A stretch of DNA of 64,000 nucleotides from Gadus chalcogrammus (taxonomy: Eukaryota; Chordata; Actinopteri; Gadiformes; Gadidae): contig NC_079423.1 of assembly GCF_026213295.1 (NCBI RefSeq), positions 20,253,743 through 20,317,742 of the forward strand, written 5' to 3'. The notes below the pieces were generated by a model. The model saw nothing but the letters and a program-made list of their open reading frames with translations, made no database searches and was not told where the DNA came from. A program made the translations under genes and the position numbers. Positions 34,440 to 46,121 of the stretch are shown here, in pieces (positions within the stretch are counted from its first letter, which is position 1; every line of letters starts with the position of its first letter).

Positions 34440-34718
34440 ACAGTATCCCCTCGTCTGTTTACCAGTAACTCATCAGTAGTTACTGAGTAACTCACTTAGG
34501 GCCCTGTTAGGCCCCCCTGGTTGTTCATCATTCGTTACTCAGTAACGAATACAGTAGTCCCCTAGTTTGTTTACCAGTAAATCCTCAGTAGTTACTGAGT
34601 AACTCACTTAGGGCCCTAACAGGGCCCTGTTAGGGCCCCCTGGTCGTTCATCATTCGTTACTCATTCGTTCCTCAGTATCTACCCACGTTTTTGCGTATC
34701 TTATTGTAAAGTGTTACC
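34440..34718 (-). mobile_element. MITE-like end with internal 113-bp duplication
   Basis: Two copies of a unit containing CAGTAGTTACTGAGTAACTC and CTTAGGGCCCT lie in tandem. The right limit near 34718, read on the minus strand as GGTAACACTTTACAATAAGA, matches a common fish MITE terminus. The other end was not found; the satellite to the left may be part of the same element. Confidence 0.45.
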
Positions 34719-35373
34719 AATGCGGCAGCATTAATACACAGGACACTGCAGCACGTCAGTCTGAAATGGCGGGAAACCAACAATGAACAGGCTGCAGACA
34801 CTGTGTGTGTTCCTCACAAGTGCTGCTAAACAGTGCACTAGGTAAATAGTTTGCTAAAACACTCAAAACTCTTGCAAAACAAATACACAGGAACACCTGA
34901 GCAACACCAACAAGCACAGAATCACACCATAACTCTATCTCACCGTTTACACTGGTTATTTTCTCTTTAACAACTTTAGAACAGAAAGCTGCACAGAGCA
35001 GAGGAAAAACACTCACCTCCTCACAGCATTAAAACAACAAGTGAGGAATGGCGAGCGCAACGCAGGAAGATGACGTCACAATCGAAACTTCAAAATAAGA
35101 TAACAAAAGCTCCCAAACTAACTATTTACAGAAAAGATCACAAAATAAAAGTAATAAATAAAACATGAGGGAATTTTGGTGGAATGCATACATGCATCTT
35201 ATGTATCTGCAGGGGCATAGCCCCCTCCGCCCGACGGTCGTCGGTCGCCGCGCGGTGAAGGCAGCTTAAGATATCTTAAAGTGATTGTAGAAAGGAACTG
35301 ACTGGTTTTTATAGACTCTCTTCTCTCATAACATCACAGTCAGGGTGAAAGATAAGCCATTCGTTCCATTGCA

Positions 35374-36374
35374 ATGTTTAGCAAGCTCAAAAGTGGTGCT
35401 AAAAAACGGAAGGATGGATGCGTGCAATTCAAAATTGCCGAAATTAGACAGATTTTTTTTTTAAACCAACTCCGGCGGCCACTTCTAGCACTAGCACCAC
35501 AAGTGTTAGCAATGTTCAGGAGTCCGACTTGGAGCCTACTGCCACCACCTCAGTGCCCTCTTGCTCCAGCTCCACTGAACCAGAACCGTCAACGGGTCAG
35601 CCCGAGACCTCCCTCCATCCCAAAGGTTTGGAATGCAACGTTACCAGTGCTGCTACTGCTGTTAGTGTTCGGTCGACCGATAGGGGACCTTTGCCCCACG
35701 CGATGGTCCTCAAGGTATGATGCTCTCAACTCTCTGAGGTATCGATATGTGGATGTTTTGAAAGCTCTAACCAAAATCGCCTTGGTGGATGAAAAGAAAG
35801 ATGTGCGGGACGAGGCCTCAGCTTTAAAGGCAAAGTTAGAAAATTTCAGTTTTGTGCTACTCGTTGTTCAACAAGCAAAAGTACTTGAACACCTTCATGC
35901 GGTGTCACAGATGTTGCAACGAAAAGATGCGGACATTCAAAAGGCTGTTTGCCTCATTCAAAATGCTGTCCAGGGCCTGACCACCTACAGAGAGGACTTC
36001 ACCGAGGTCAAAAGGAGCGCTCAAGCCGTTGCGCAAAAGTGGGGAGTACGATGTGAGTTCACCCAAGTTCGAGCAAGGAGAGTGAGACGGCATTACGATG
36101 AGCTCTGCGAGGATGAGAGGCTCAGTGACCCTGAAAGTCACTTCAGGGTCAATGTATTTAATGCCAGCCTGGACATTATTATCAACCAGCTACTGCAGAG
36201 GTTTGTTTCCCTGCGTGAAACCAGTGCACTTTTCCAGGCTATCCAACCCTCAGAACTGAATAGTGCCCCCGATGATGCCCTGTATGAGCACGCACAGCGC
36301 CTTGCTGATCACTACAACATGGACTTAAGCCCATGTTTCCCGAGCCAACTCATTGCCTTCAGAGCTTGTTTTAA
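35374..36374 (+). pseudogene. hAT-type (ZMYM1/DUF4371-like) transposase, 5' part
   Basis: Begins MFSKLKSGAKKRKDG, crosses a poly-T run at 35455-35463 where the family frame seems to slip, and then reads LCPTRWSSRYDALN through FRACFK. This is the middle to late region of DUF4371/hAT proteins. The central RNase H-like part is missing, so the copy was already internally deleted. It is interrupted at 36371 by the Kolobok element and resumes at 41470. Confidence 0.75.
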
Positions 36375-36638
36375 AGTGGAAAGGAAGCAATCAAATAAAA
36401 CATGTCTATAGCACTAGTTAAATATTTAAATATACCATAAATACAAATAAAGTCGGAAATATGTCCCGTTATTCAGAATAAAGCACAAACACGTTGCATT
36501 AATTACAATGTTTTCAGCCTGTGCGCCGCCATCTCTGTTTTCAGAATACAATGACGTCACGAGAATGGTTGGTATTAACATTCAATGTTGTTTACATAGC
36601 GGCTCATAGCCTCACAGGTAGCTTACTGCCTCAACAAA

Positions 36639-37899
36639 ATGGATATGGACGAATGGGATAGACCCACCAATGAGGGCAGGCATCCAATTGCCTATGCTTT
36701 TGAGCCAGTAAGAGAAGTCTGAGTTTTAGTGCCCCCAACAGAGCCTGACTATGGAGGAGAAATAGATGAAGGAGAGAGAGATGTATCTGAGCGCACAGGA
36801 AACAATCGGTGGTGCTTGTGTGGTGTGGGGTTTGTGTCCCTATGTCCACTGACATGGAGAGTGTCTGCTGCCATGAAATGAACCTGGGACATCTCATCAA
36901 AAATAACAGATGTATCACGTCCAATCCGACGTGCCAAATGCTGTCATTAGAGCGAGACGTGTTGGAGGTCGCAATGCTGTCGCTGAGGGACATCCAAGCC
37001 GAAACACTGGAGCGCCCAATAAACAGCAGGTAAACTAACAGTCTTGATAGGTTGCGCGGAGGGAGTAGGGGACTACACTGATCACCTGAGACGACACTAA
37101 TTTTTACACCCATACTCAGTTATTCTGCAATGTATTATCATGGTAGAAACTGCGATACAGTACTAGCCTAGGATAACATAACAAGCACATACCGTTACTA
37201 GCTGTACCCACTGTACCCACAACAGGTTCGCAAGGATCTGCTATTAGTATCCACTACTAATTGAGCGAAACAAATGCAATCATCGATACCACTCCATCAC
37301 AAAAAGAAACCTCTTACTCACACATAAGAAGTTCGCTCCACCGAGTTTATTCACCAATTCATCAACGATGCAACTGCATTTGAAGATCGCGGTAATCCAT
37401 AAGTTATGCACTTCGGCGAGAACATCCACTCATACTTGCCAACCCTCCCGATTTTCCCGGAAGATTCGCGATATTCACTATCCTCTCCCGTTTTCCTCCC
37501 GCGGTTAAAAATCTCCCGCAAGTCTCCCGATTTCTGACAAGATTTCAGATATTATTATAGATATTATATTTCATATTATTGTGATAATAATATGAAAGGT
37601 AATGATATGAATTCTATTGATATGTAATAATAATATGAAATGAAATGTAATGACATGAAATGTAAATTAAATGAAAGTATTCAACATAAAATTGACGTCT
37701 CAACTAACCCCGTTCTAACCCTTCTTCTTTCTCTATCAGTCTTTACAGGCTTATAGCGTACAGACAATTCACCCTTTGGTCCAGGGGTCATCTTGGCCGG
37801 AGGAACAGGATACCAATACCAGCCTGTGTTGTGAATGCCATCAGGACTGTTTACCCATCCCCAGAATACTGTGGATTTGAATACTATAATGACTTGTAG
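36639..37899 (+). pseudogene. P2X7-ballast-like zinc domain protein of the Kolobok element
   Basis: Exon 1 (36639-37029) starts MDMDEWDRPTNEGRHPIAYA and hits a stop TGA at 36720; beyond a frameshift it shows cysteines typical of the domain (WCLCG, MSTDMESVCCHEM). Exon 2 (37749-37899) reads LIAYRQFTLWSRGHLGR, IPIPACVVNAIRTVYPSP and ends EYYNDL. This Cys-rich region and the AYRQF...RGHLGR...IPACVV block match the cytosolic C-terminal zinc-binding (ballast) domain of P2X7 receptors, also seen in stand-alone fish proteins. No P2X channel part is present. One stop plus one frameshift make this copy inactive. Its role in the element is unknown. Confidence 0.7.
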
Positions 37900-38333
37900 A
37901 AATTCTTTGTATTGGCTAATTGATCAAACATTACATGTATTTACTATCCTTTTGGCCTCTGTAATATCTCCATTAAACTCGGTACTTTGAAAACATACAA
38001 ATGAAATGCTGAAACTATGTTATGCAGAGCAAATATTTTAATCCAAAAGTCTAAATTGCAGACAATAACTCACACTGCTGGGGTTGGAAAGAGTGCAACC
38101 TTACAACACAGACACAGGCAGACAAACCTTTTTTCTTATGCAAGAACGATTATGCAAGAAGACAATTGGGTAGGAATACTGAATGGTAATTAACTCACAT
38201 GGCAATTGGCAATCATTTAATTATTATTTTATCTAACAGTGGAACTGTAATATTGTTTAAATTATCTAACTATACTACTGTACTACTATACTCTACTAAC
38301 TATACTACTTCCAACTCTCTCCTACCCTCTTAG

Positions 38334-40471
38334 CTATGCATCTAGCTTTTCAGGAAATCTGCTGAGGTGTGCGGATACTGACACATCCTTGTCTGGTTTT
38401 TTGACTCCTCTGTGCTCAGTGATGGTCACCACTCTCTCCTTTGGATGTTCCCTCAGTGCTTTCCGGATTGACATTGCCTCACATCTCTTAAGAGCTCCTG
38501 CTACTATGTCCTTTCTGAAGCTGTAGTCTTTGGGCATCTTCACTGGAGCCACCACATACTGCTTAGAAGCCTTTGAGAAGTAGTGTTTCATTTGCTTCTC
38601 CCCCTCTTTGGTTGATGCATTCTCACGGATGACATTGTGGTTGTGGTCCAGTGCAGCTACTCGAAGTCGGGCCTGAAAGCTCTCTTTCAAGAACTTTATT
38701 CTCTTGGTGGCATACTTTGTGTAGACAGAGTGGAGGCACTCAAGTCTTCCAGTGTGGATGCCCTCAGTGACACTCTCAAGTTTTTTCAGGAGTTTTTTGT
38801 CCAGCACTACACTCTCGAGGTGTTTAAATGCTGCAGAGCTGGGATGGAGCCATGGACGTTTGCTCTCCTCTTCAGGAGTATAGGGAGGGTGGCCGCATTT
38901 TGTGGTTGTCTCCCCAGTTGCCCAACAGTGGACATTGGTGATGTGGTGCAGCACAGATATCCACCTCTCCTTCAGCTTTGTTGCACTTCCATTGCATGTA
39001 CTGGCACCGTACCACAAGTGGTTGGAGACCATCTTGCTCCACTCAATTAACTGTTCATCCTGGCACTTCAGCAGTCGCTTTTTCATATTCTTCACAATGT
39101 GCCACAGATCAAATTCATGCTTAATGTCCCCATACTCCTCCCGCATAACTTTTTGCACTGATGGGTGACAATCGATTACCAGCACTGAGACGGAAACTCT
39201 ATGCTCCAACAGCTTGTTAAGGCATCTCTCAAGACCCTCAACCTCTAGCCAGTAGCTGTTTTTGACTTCAGTTACATTTACAGTCTCCTGAGCAACGACT
39301 AAATCTGACTTGGTGTCAATCAGTGAGTAGGTGCCATATGATGCATTGTGACCCGGGCTGTCATACCTTGCGTCACCGGAAACTATCAAGGATTCGTCAC
39401 TTACAGCGCTCATGATGGCCTGATTGTGGAGAGACCATGTCTCGTTGACTACCGGGATGACATAGGCCTTTTGGATGTTGAACCACTGCCTCTTTGACAG
39501 GCTCTCCAATCCGATTGCCTCACAGAGCTCTATGAATGGAGTACATGTATTCCCCGTTACAAACACTGCCGTTGGTATGGACACATTGCACTCCATCATG
39601 CCTCTCACCATAGGCTGGGAATGCCAGACGTATCTGTGGCCATCAATGCACTCCGTATTTACCGTCATTCCAAATCCACTTTTTGAAACTACCGGTGGTT
39701 CCATCAAACACTTCCCACAATTTTCTCAGTGACACAAATTGAACAGTTTCAAAAGTTGCTTGGTAGAAACAACACTCTTTCCGTCATCTGAGAGTCTAGG
39801 CTCCTCATCCTCTTCATCGTCAAAACTCGTGTCTGTGTCTTCTTCCTCAGCACTCTCTTCATGGACTGACTCCTCACTCCTCATAGACAGGAATGATACC
39901 TCACTCTGCTGTGGTGATGAAGCCCTTGGCATTGAGATGTTCTCCAGACTTGTGTCATCAAACAATGTGCAGTAGGAGTGGTCACGAAAGACACCCTGCA
40001 TGTTGTACATGTCGTCAGTCATTGTGCCTTTGCTCACAAGGACAATGTGTCTACCTTCACTTCCACATTCAGCAAGATCAGTCTGGGTACTGGCATCCAC
40101 TTTTGTGCTGCTGCCCTGACTTTCTTCTAGTTCCTGACATGCTTCCTCCCTTCCTGTCAACTGACCCTCCATCAGTTCCCTGCATGCTTCTATGGTCTTT
40201 AAAGAGACACAAAAGCAGAATTTAGCCAGAATTAGAATTAGAATACCTTCACTGTTCACATGTACGATGAGATTAAAATAGCCATCTCCAAGCAGTGCAA
40301 AAATACATATATACAATACAAACACATAAACACAGGACATGAAGAGATAAAAAACGGAGGTAGGGTGTGCAGTCCTGAGGAGTGTGTACATTGCAAATAA
40401 ATTACAAATACCGTACTATGCAGTGTAAGATATGTATATATATTGCACATTATATATTATTATATTATTAT

Positions 40472-40518
<47 letters not shown>

Positions 40519-41262
40519 ATTATTATAATATAATAAGATAAGAAAAGTAAAGTACACGGGTGCAGCAGCTGGGCTCCACGCTGACTTACAGTTCGTTAAT
40601 TTCATGATACAAGTAATTGTCGTGCCATTTGGGTGTGCACGTGAATATGCGAAAATAGTGCAACCGACGGTGTTTGCAAATGGATTATTTCCGATAACAA
40701 TGGATTATTTTGGCGATGGATTAGAAATTATCAAGAGCATGGAGCGAGCTAGTCTGCAAACAAGACAATCTTCAAACAGTGAGTGTACTTGTACTAATTT
40801 CTCTGTTTCTCTAGTAGTAGAAGCTAAGTGTACCTCTCGTTCCTCTGCCTGGCAAGCACGTTTCTGCGCTCTTTCTCGGCGCATAAGAGCAGGGCCCGGG
40901 TCCGATCTGACGGGTATGTCCGTGTCTCCAGCACTATATCCACTAAAATTAAAAATAGTTGGCACATCATCTGGCTTCAGGCGATTGGTGGGACGGCGAA
41001 CAAATCTCCCATCTTCAGAAAAAGCTCCCTCTTCGATGTAATCAGCCTCTATAAAGTGGTCGCTACATACTCTCTGCCCTGGTCCCATTGGGGGGCTGAG
41101 GCGTTTCAATGCCGCTAACCATCTTCGGAGCACTTCAGGCTTCTTGATGGGAATTACATGGAAATGAACTATTCTACCGCTCTCCTTTAACCGATAAAAT
41201 TCGTTTGAACAGCCAGGGGCAATACAAAAGGACCCCCCTGTTCTTCTTCCAATATTCAACAT
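38334..41262 (-). pseudogene. THAP-domain Kolobok-like transposase, one in-frame stop
   Basis: Minus-strand exon 1 (41262-40795, 156 codons) holds a THAP zinc finger: CIAPGC, FHVIPIKKPEVLRRWLAA, RVCSDHF and the terminal RLKPDDVPTIF. Exon 2 (40196-38334, 621 codons) starts with an acidic region (ESAEEEDTDTSFDDEEDEEP), then LLKLFNLCH, a single TGA stop at 39728-39726, and continues in the same frame into the catalytic region: [48 protein letters not shown], to a natural stop at 38334. The donor GTACAAG and acceptor TTTAAAG join in phase. It would be a 776-residue protein but for the stop. Function by family: DDE-type transposition at TTAA. Confidence 0.82.
40477..40515. repeat. (AT)n microsatellite
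   Basis: Alternating TA within the Kolobok transposase intron. Confidence 0.9.
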
Positions 41263-41469
41263 GTTTATTTTAAAGACCCAACCAATCTGATGACGTAGCG
41301 CCTGCGTTTTTAAAACATGGCTGCGCCCTAGAGGCGAAAGTCGTTATGAACATGTCATTTTACGGTGAAACTACTTGAATTTCAGTATTGATGAAAATCC
41401 ATGTGTTTCCAAAAATGAAAAAACAACTAAAAAATTGTCACAGTTCTCAGTGCTTCATTTCCACTTTAA

Positions 41470-41793
41470 GGCTGAATTTGCAAAAGGACCATCAATTAAG
41501 GGTATGGCTAAAATGCTCATTGTCGATCACAGCTCTTTGGCAGCATCATTCAGTGATGTTTGCACAGCGTTTTTTCTGTACCTCACCATACCCGTGACTG
41601 TAGCCACGGCAGAGCGGTCATTTTCCAAGCTGAAATTGATAAAGACTTAGCCTACCTAAGGAGCGCCATGGCACAGGAGCGATTGAGTGTATTGGCCATA
41701 CTCTCCATCGAGAATGAAAGAGCTAGAAAATTGGATTTCACCGCTATCATCAACGAGTTCGCTGAACAGAAGGCACGCAGACTTAACTTCTGA
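41470..41793 (+). pseudogene. hAT-type transposase, 3' part (dimerisation domain)
   Basis: Continues directly from position 36374: the codon AAG (K) is completed across the insertion, followed by AEFAKGPSIKGMAKMLIV and the hAT C-terminal block LTIPVTVATAERSFSKLKL. About five extra bases near 41647 break the frame before RSAMAQERLSVLAILSIEN. The stop is at 41791-41793. Confidence 0.78.
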
Positions 41794-41949
41794 ACAGGTA
41801 GGAGCAGTTGTTATTTTATTATTGGTTATGGCCGCTGTGCCGTAGGAGTATGTTACCATTGGCCATCTTGATTAGGCCATAGCTGTGCTGTTTGGGAAAT
41901 GTTGTTTGGTCAGCTGAATGGATTATTTATGTTTTGTTTTTGATAGTAG

Positions 41950-42170
41950 GCAGTAGAGCTGGGACGACTAGTCGATGTTGTCGACGTAGTCGACTTCAAA
42001 AATTCGTCAACATGAATAATTTGCGTCGACGCGTCGCCGCCCCCCCCCCCCCCCCCCCCCCCACTCTCACTCCAGTCGTGGCGGTAAATATGCACCAGAA
42101 CGCTAGTCGCCAATCGTTTAAATTCATAACAATGGCGGCGGCAAGCAGTAGCGGGAGCAGAGGCTGGTGG
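41950..42170. mobile_element. GTCGACG-rich hAT-like fragment with poly-C
   Basis: Starts AGAGCTGGGACGACTAGTCG with repeated TCGACG and GTCGACGCGTC, a pattern found at ends of fish hAT-type elements. A poly-C run lies at 42041-42062. The right end was not found; it may be lost in the TC repeat. Confidence 0.45.
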
Positions 42171-42370
<200 letters not shown>

Positions 42371-42667
42371 GGTTGTCTGGTTGTCAAATACTGGGTACAG
42401 GGGTTCTTGTAGTTTTCTAATATAGAGGGCCACTTAATTTTAATTTATTTTATTTGGTCATCGTTGTTTAGTTCTGGTCATTGTTTTAATTCTGCCATGG
42501 ATATGTTACTTAAATTTCAAATAATACTTGGATTTTTGTCTAAAATAAATACTTGATTCTTGACTCTTCTCTCTCTGTGTCCCTCTTACACGTACACAGA
42601 TACAATCACAAACACATGGAGCTGTTTTGTCTATGGGACAGTATTTATTTGCATTATGTCTGTAAAT

Positions 42668-43454
42668 TAGGGGTGCAACGGATCACAAAGCTCACGGTTC
42701 GGATCGGGTCACGGTTTTTGAGTCACGGGTCGGATCATTTTCGGATCAACAACAACAATAAAGATAACAAGACAAATGTGACTTTAAATAAAATCTTCAA
42801 CTGTGTAAAAACAAAATAAAGTGAAAAATTAGGTAATAATCCTGCTTCCTTTAAGCATGGTCAATATTTAAAAAATGTGCAATCTGAGGCATTATTTCTT
42901 CTTCTTTTTAACATGGATAGGATAGTAAATAATCCCTAAGCCTGGATTTACAATTCAGGATGTCTGCATTGCCTGGGGAGATTTTAGAGTCTACACTCTC
43001 CCAAGGCAATGCAGACATCCTTATCTTCTTTTTTTTAGTTTGGTAGCGAAATACAGTTTCTGTGGTGTTTTATTTGGCATTTTGTAAATCCATTGATTTC
43101 GGTTCGGAGACTCATTGCTCATTGCAAGGGGGGTTGGTTGTAGTCTTTTCGCTTGGTTCTAGCCCTACTGTTGATACGGCGAACCGAGCGAAAAGACTAC
43201 AACCAAACCTAAACACGTCCGGTTCCGGTTCCGGTTTACGTTTCAATGGGATTTACGGAACGCCAAACAAAACACAACAGAAACTGTATTTCGCTACGAT
43301 ACTTGATGATGTTGAATTGTCCTCTAAACATGCGCTGATCACGTCAACGCACAACTTTTTTTTTTTATCAGCTGATCCGCGGATCACTTGCGTCCCGAAC
43401 CGTGATGGTTGATCCGTACGGATCACGGGAGACCCGTGAACCGTTGCACCACTA
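42668..43454. mobile_element. hAT MITE with two long internal hairpins
   Basis: Ends TAGGGGTGCAACGG and (complemented) TAGTGGTGCAACGG with GGATCA-rich subterminal repeats, flanked by an exact 8-bp duplication CTGTAAAT (42660-42667 and 43455-43462). Inside are a hairpin with perfect 18-bp arms (42957-42974 and 43004-43021) and a longer imperfect hairpin (about 43042-43298). No coding capacity. Confidence 0.88.
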
Positions 43455-43462
43455 CTGTAAAT

Positions 43463-43570
43463 AGATCGATATCAAATCGAATCGGATCGAATCGTGGATC
43501 GAATCGGATCGTGACCTTATGAATCGGAATCGGATCGATCCAGGAAATTCGGATCGATTCCCAGCCCTAC
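43463..43570. mobile_element. Fragment of another hAT terminus (GATCGGAATC-rich)
   Basis: The complemented right end reads GTAGGGCTGGGAATCGATCC, followed by repeated GATCGAATC units. Only this end is present; the adjoining hAT MITE may have replaced or interrupted the rest. Confidence 0.5.
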
Positions 43571-43594
43571 TGTTGACTGTTGAAATTCCATGAT

Positions 43595-45536
43595 CTAAGA
43601 TAAGATATAAGATACAACTTTATTAATCCCCCGTAGGAGAAATTTGTTTGTTGCAGAACAGCCCAGCAGCAATGGAAGGACACAAGAAAAAATAACAATG
43701 TAATAAATAAATACAATAAACACAAAGTGCTAATGCATAAGTAGACGCTTATAGTTAAAAATAGGGACAAAAACAAGACAAACAGAACCAACATAAAGAT
43801 GGGTGATGCATATACACATATATACGCATACCTAAACACACACATGCATATGCAAACACATAGACATACACAATCATCATCAGGCACTGTTGAACAGCCT
43901 AATGGCTGCCGGCACAAAGGAGCACCTGAAGCGCTCCGTCTTGCACCTGGGGAACATCAACCTGTGGCTGAAGGTGCTCCCCATCAGCCACAGCTCAGCA
44001 TGGAGGGGATGGGAGGGGTTGCCCATGATGGACTTGAATTTGTCCCTCATCCTCCTCTCCACCACCACCTCCAGACTGTCCAGCTCAAGTCCTACAACCG
44101 AGCTGGCTTTCCTAACCAGCTTGTTGAGTCTGTTTGACTCCCCAGCCTTGATGCCTCCTCCCCAGCACGCCCCAGCAAAGAACAGCGTGCTGGCTACTAC
44201 AGACAGATAAAATGTCCTTAGCAGCCTGCCACACACATCAAACGACCTGAGCCTCCTGAGGAAGAAGAGTCTGCTCTGACTCTTCCGGTAGAGGGCCTCT
44301 GTGTTGTCCGACCAGTCCAGTTTATTGTTGATGTGTACTCCAAGGAACTTATACGAATCCACCGTCTCAATTTCAACCCCCTGGATGGTAATAGGGGTTG
44401 GGGGCTTCTTCTTCCGGCGAAAGTCCACCACCAGCTCCTTGGTCTTGCCGATGTTGAGTTGGAGGTGGTTCTCCTCAGACCATCTGACGAAGTCCTCCAC
44501 CACACCTCTGTACTCATCCTCCCTGTCCTCACTGATGCAGCCCACGATGGATGAGTCATCTGAGAATTTCTGGAGATGGCTGTTCCAGAGTTGAAGCTGA
44601 AGTCAGAGGTGTAGATGGTAAAGAGGAAGGGTGAAAGTACTGTTCCTTGAGGTGCTCCAGTGTTGCTCATCACCACATCTGACAGGCTGCTCTGCAGCCG
44701 CACGTACTGTGGCCTGCTGAAAAGGTAGTCACCAATCCAGGCCACCATGTCGGGGTGTACCTGCATTGCTGAGAGCTTCTTCTCAAGCAGGGGAGGCTGG
44801 ATGGTATTAAACGCACTGGAGAAGTCGAAGAACATGACTCTCACTGAGCTCCCCGGCTTCTCCAGGTGTGATTAAGCCCTGTGCAGCATGTAAATGATGG
44901 CGTCGTCCACGCTGATTTGGGCCTGGTACGCGAACTGCAGTGGGTCCATGGAGTCACACACCTGGGGCCTGAGGTGCTGTAGAACCAGTCTTTAGAAGGT
45001 CTTCATGATGTGCGAGATCAGCACCACTGGCCTGTAGTCGTTGGGAGAGCTAGGACGAGCTATCTTAGGCACCGGAACAATGCAGGAGGTCTTCCACAAC
45101 TGGGGCACCTTCTTTAGCCTCAGGGAGAGGTTGAAGAGGTGTTGGAACACTCCAGCAAGCTGTCCGGTACACGCTTTAAGCACCTTGGGATTGATGTTGT
45201 CCGGACCCATTGCCTTATTCTTAGATAGCTCCCGCCTCACCTGGCCTGATGTAATGAAAAGACTGGTAGCAAGGGGGAGTGGAGGGGGGGAGAGAGGGAA
45301 GGTGACAGGATTGGGGGTAGGGGTGGTGGAGGAGGGGGGGACAGACTGACTCGCTGAGCTCACTGGGGCAGGGGTTGAGTCGAACCTATTGAAGAATAGG
45401 TTCAGCTCATTAGCACGTTCGTGCCCGCCCCCCACAGCTGGACCTGGCAGTCTGTGTCACGTAATCTGCTTCATCCCATCCCACACCTCCTTGGCACTGT
45501 TCATTTCGAGCTTGCCCTCCAGCCTCTCCTTATAGC
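43595..45536 (-). pseudogene. L2-like LINE, reverse transcriptase fragment, 5' truncated
   Basis: Minus-strand frames give, in order, NDYRPVVLISHIMKTF (near 45000), FFDFSSAFNTIQPPLLEKKL and STGAPQGTVLSPFLFTIYTS (near 44650-44820), then LQLNIGKTKELVVDFRRK and the C-terminal thumb region to RCSFVPAAIRLFNSA (43880). These are RT motifs of the L2 clade. The YxDD box region lies where the frame changes (about 44560) and is not intact. The 3' end has the short ATCTTAT repeat tail (43595-43615) usual for this clade. Frame changes make it inactive. Confidence 0.82.
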
Positions 45537-45563
45537 GGTTAGCTATAAGGAGAGGCTGGAGGG
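45515..45563. repeat. Perfect 22-bp hairpin at the LINE 5' truncation
   Basis: Arms at 45515-45536 and 45542-45563 are exact complements with loop GGTTA. The first arm is LINE sequence, the second an inverted copy of it. It is followed by a GTGC/GGGC microsatellite (45564-45620). Confidence 0.93.
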
Positions 45564-46121
45564 TGCGTGCGTGCGTGCGTGCGGGCGTGCGGGCGTGCGT
45601 GCGGGCGGGCGGGCGTGCGTTTGTGTATTGCAAGTATTGCATTAACATGCCACAAATGTCCTTCAATGTATTTTAATGGTCGCCATAACATAAGTTCAGA
45701 AATGTTAATGCAATACTTTGGGGGGAATTCACTTGAACTAAGTCATTTCATTTAACATAATGTAGGATACCCACCTCCGTTCAGTAGGACGCCCTCTTCA
45801 CTTCTCCAGAAAGAAACGTATCCCACGCTGAGTATGCTGTGATCTTTATAGCTCCATGGCTGGCACGCAGTGGGTCCCAGTGTAATTTGAGAAATGCATC
45901 CCTGCCGGCGATTTTCATTGGATTAGGAAATTATGGGCGGGACTATTTTGTCCCGCTCACGGACGATCTGGCATCTACGGATACAAATACTTTTGCTACA
46001 CATTTACCACCTAGACGTGGTGCAAAACAACCTGCAAAAAAACCCACAGCTGAGACTTGCAAGAGCAGATTCGAGCAGTTGTAAAATGGATTTGTGCTCG
46101 CTCATTAAAATGCTGAATTAA

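Larger units (their letters stand above)
36375..41465. mobile_element. Kolobok-like DNA transposon, 5.1 kb
   Basis: Left end AGTGGAAAGGAAGCA and complemented right end AGTGGAAATGAAGCA, both flanked by TTAA (36371-36374 and 41466-41469). Removing the element and one TTAA restores the reading of the surrounding hAT ORF without loss, which confirms the boundaries. It codes for a THAP-domain transposase on the minus strand and a second protein with a P2X7-ballast-like domain on the plus strand. THAP plus TTAA fits the Kolobok superfamily. Confidence 0.85.

Noticed and set aside
35374..35700. Proline-rich N-terminal segment of the 345-residue ORF as a genuine domain
   Set aside because: It is the wrong frame after a poly-T run; the alternative frame (PTPAATSSTST...) fits the hAT family better.
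45839..46121. 81- and 62-residue plus-strand ORFs between the LINEs
   Set aside because: No recognisable family or splice context; probably transposon debris.
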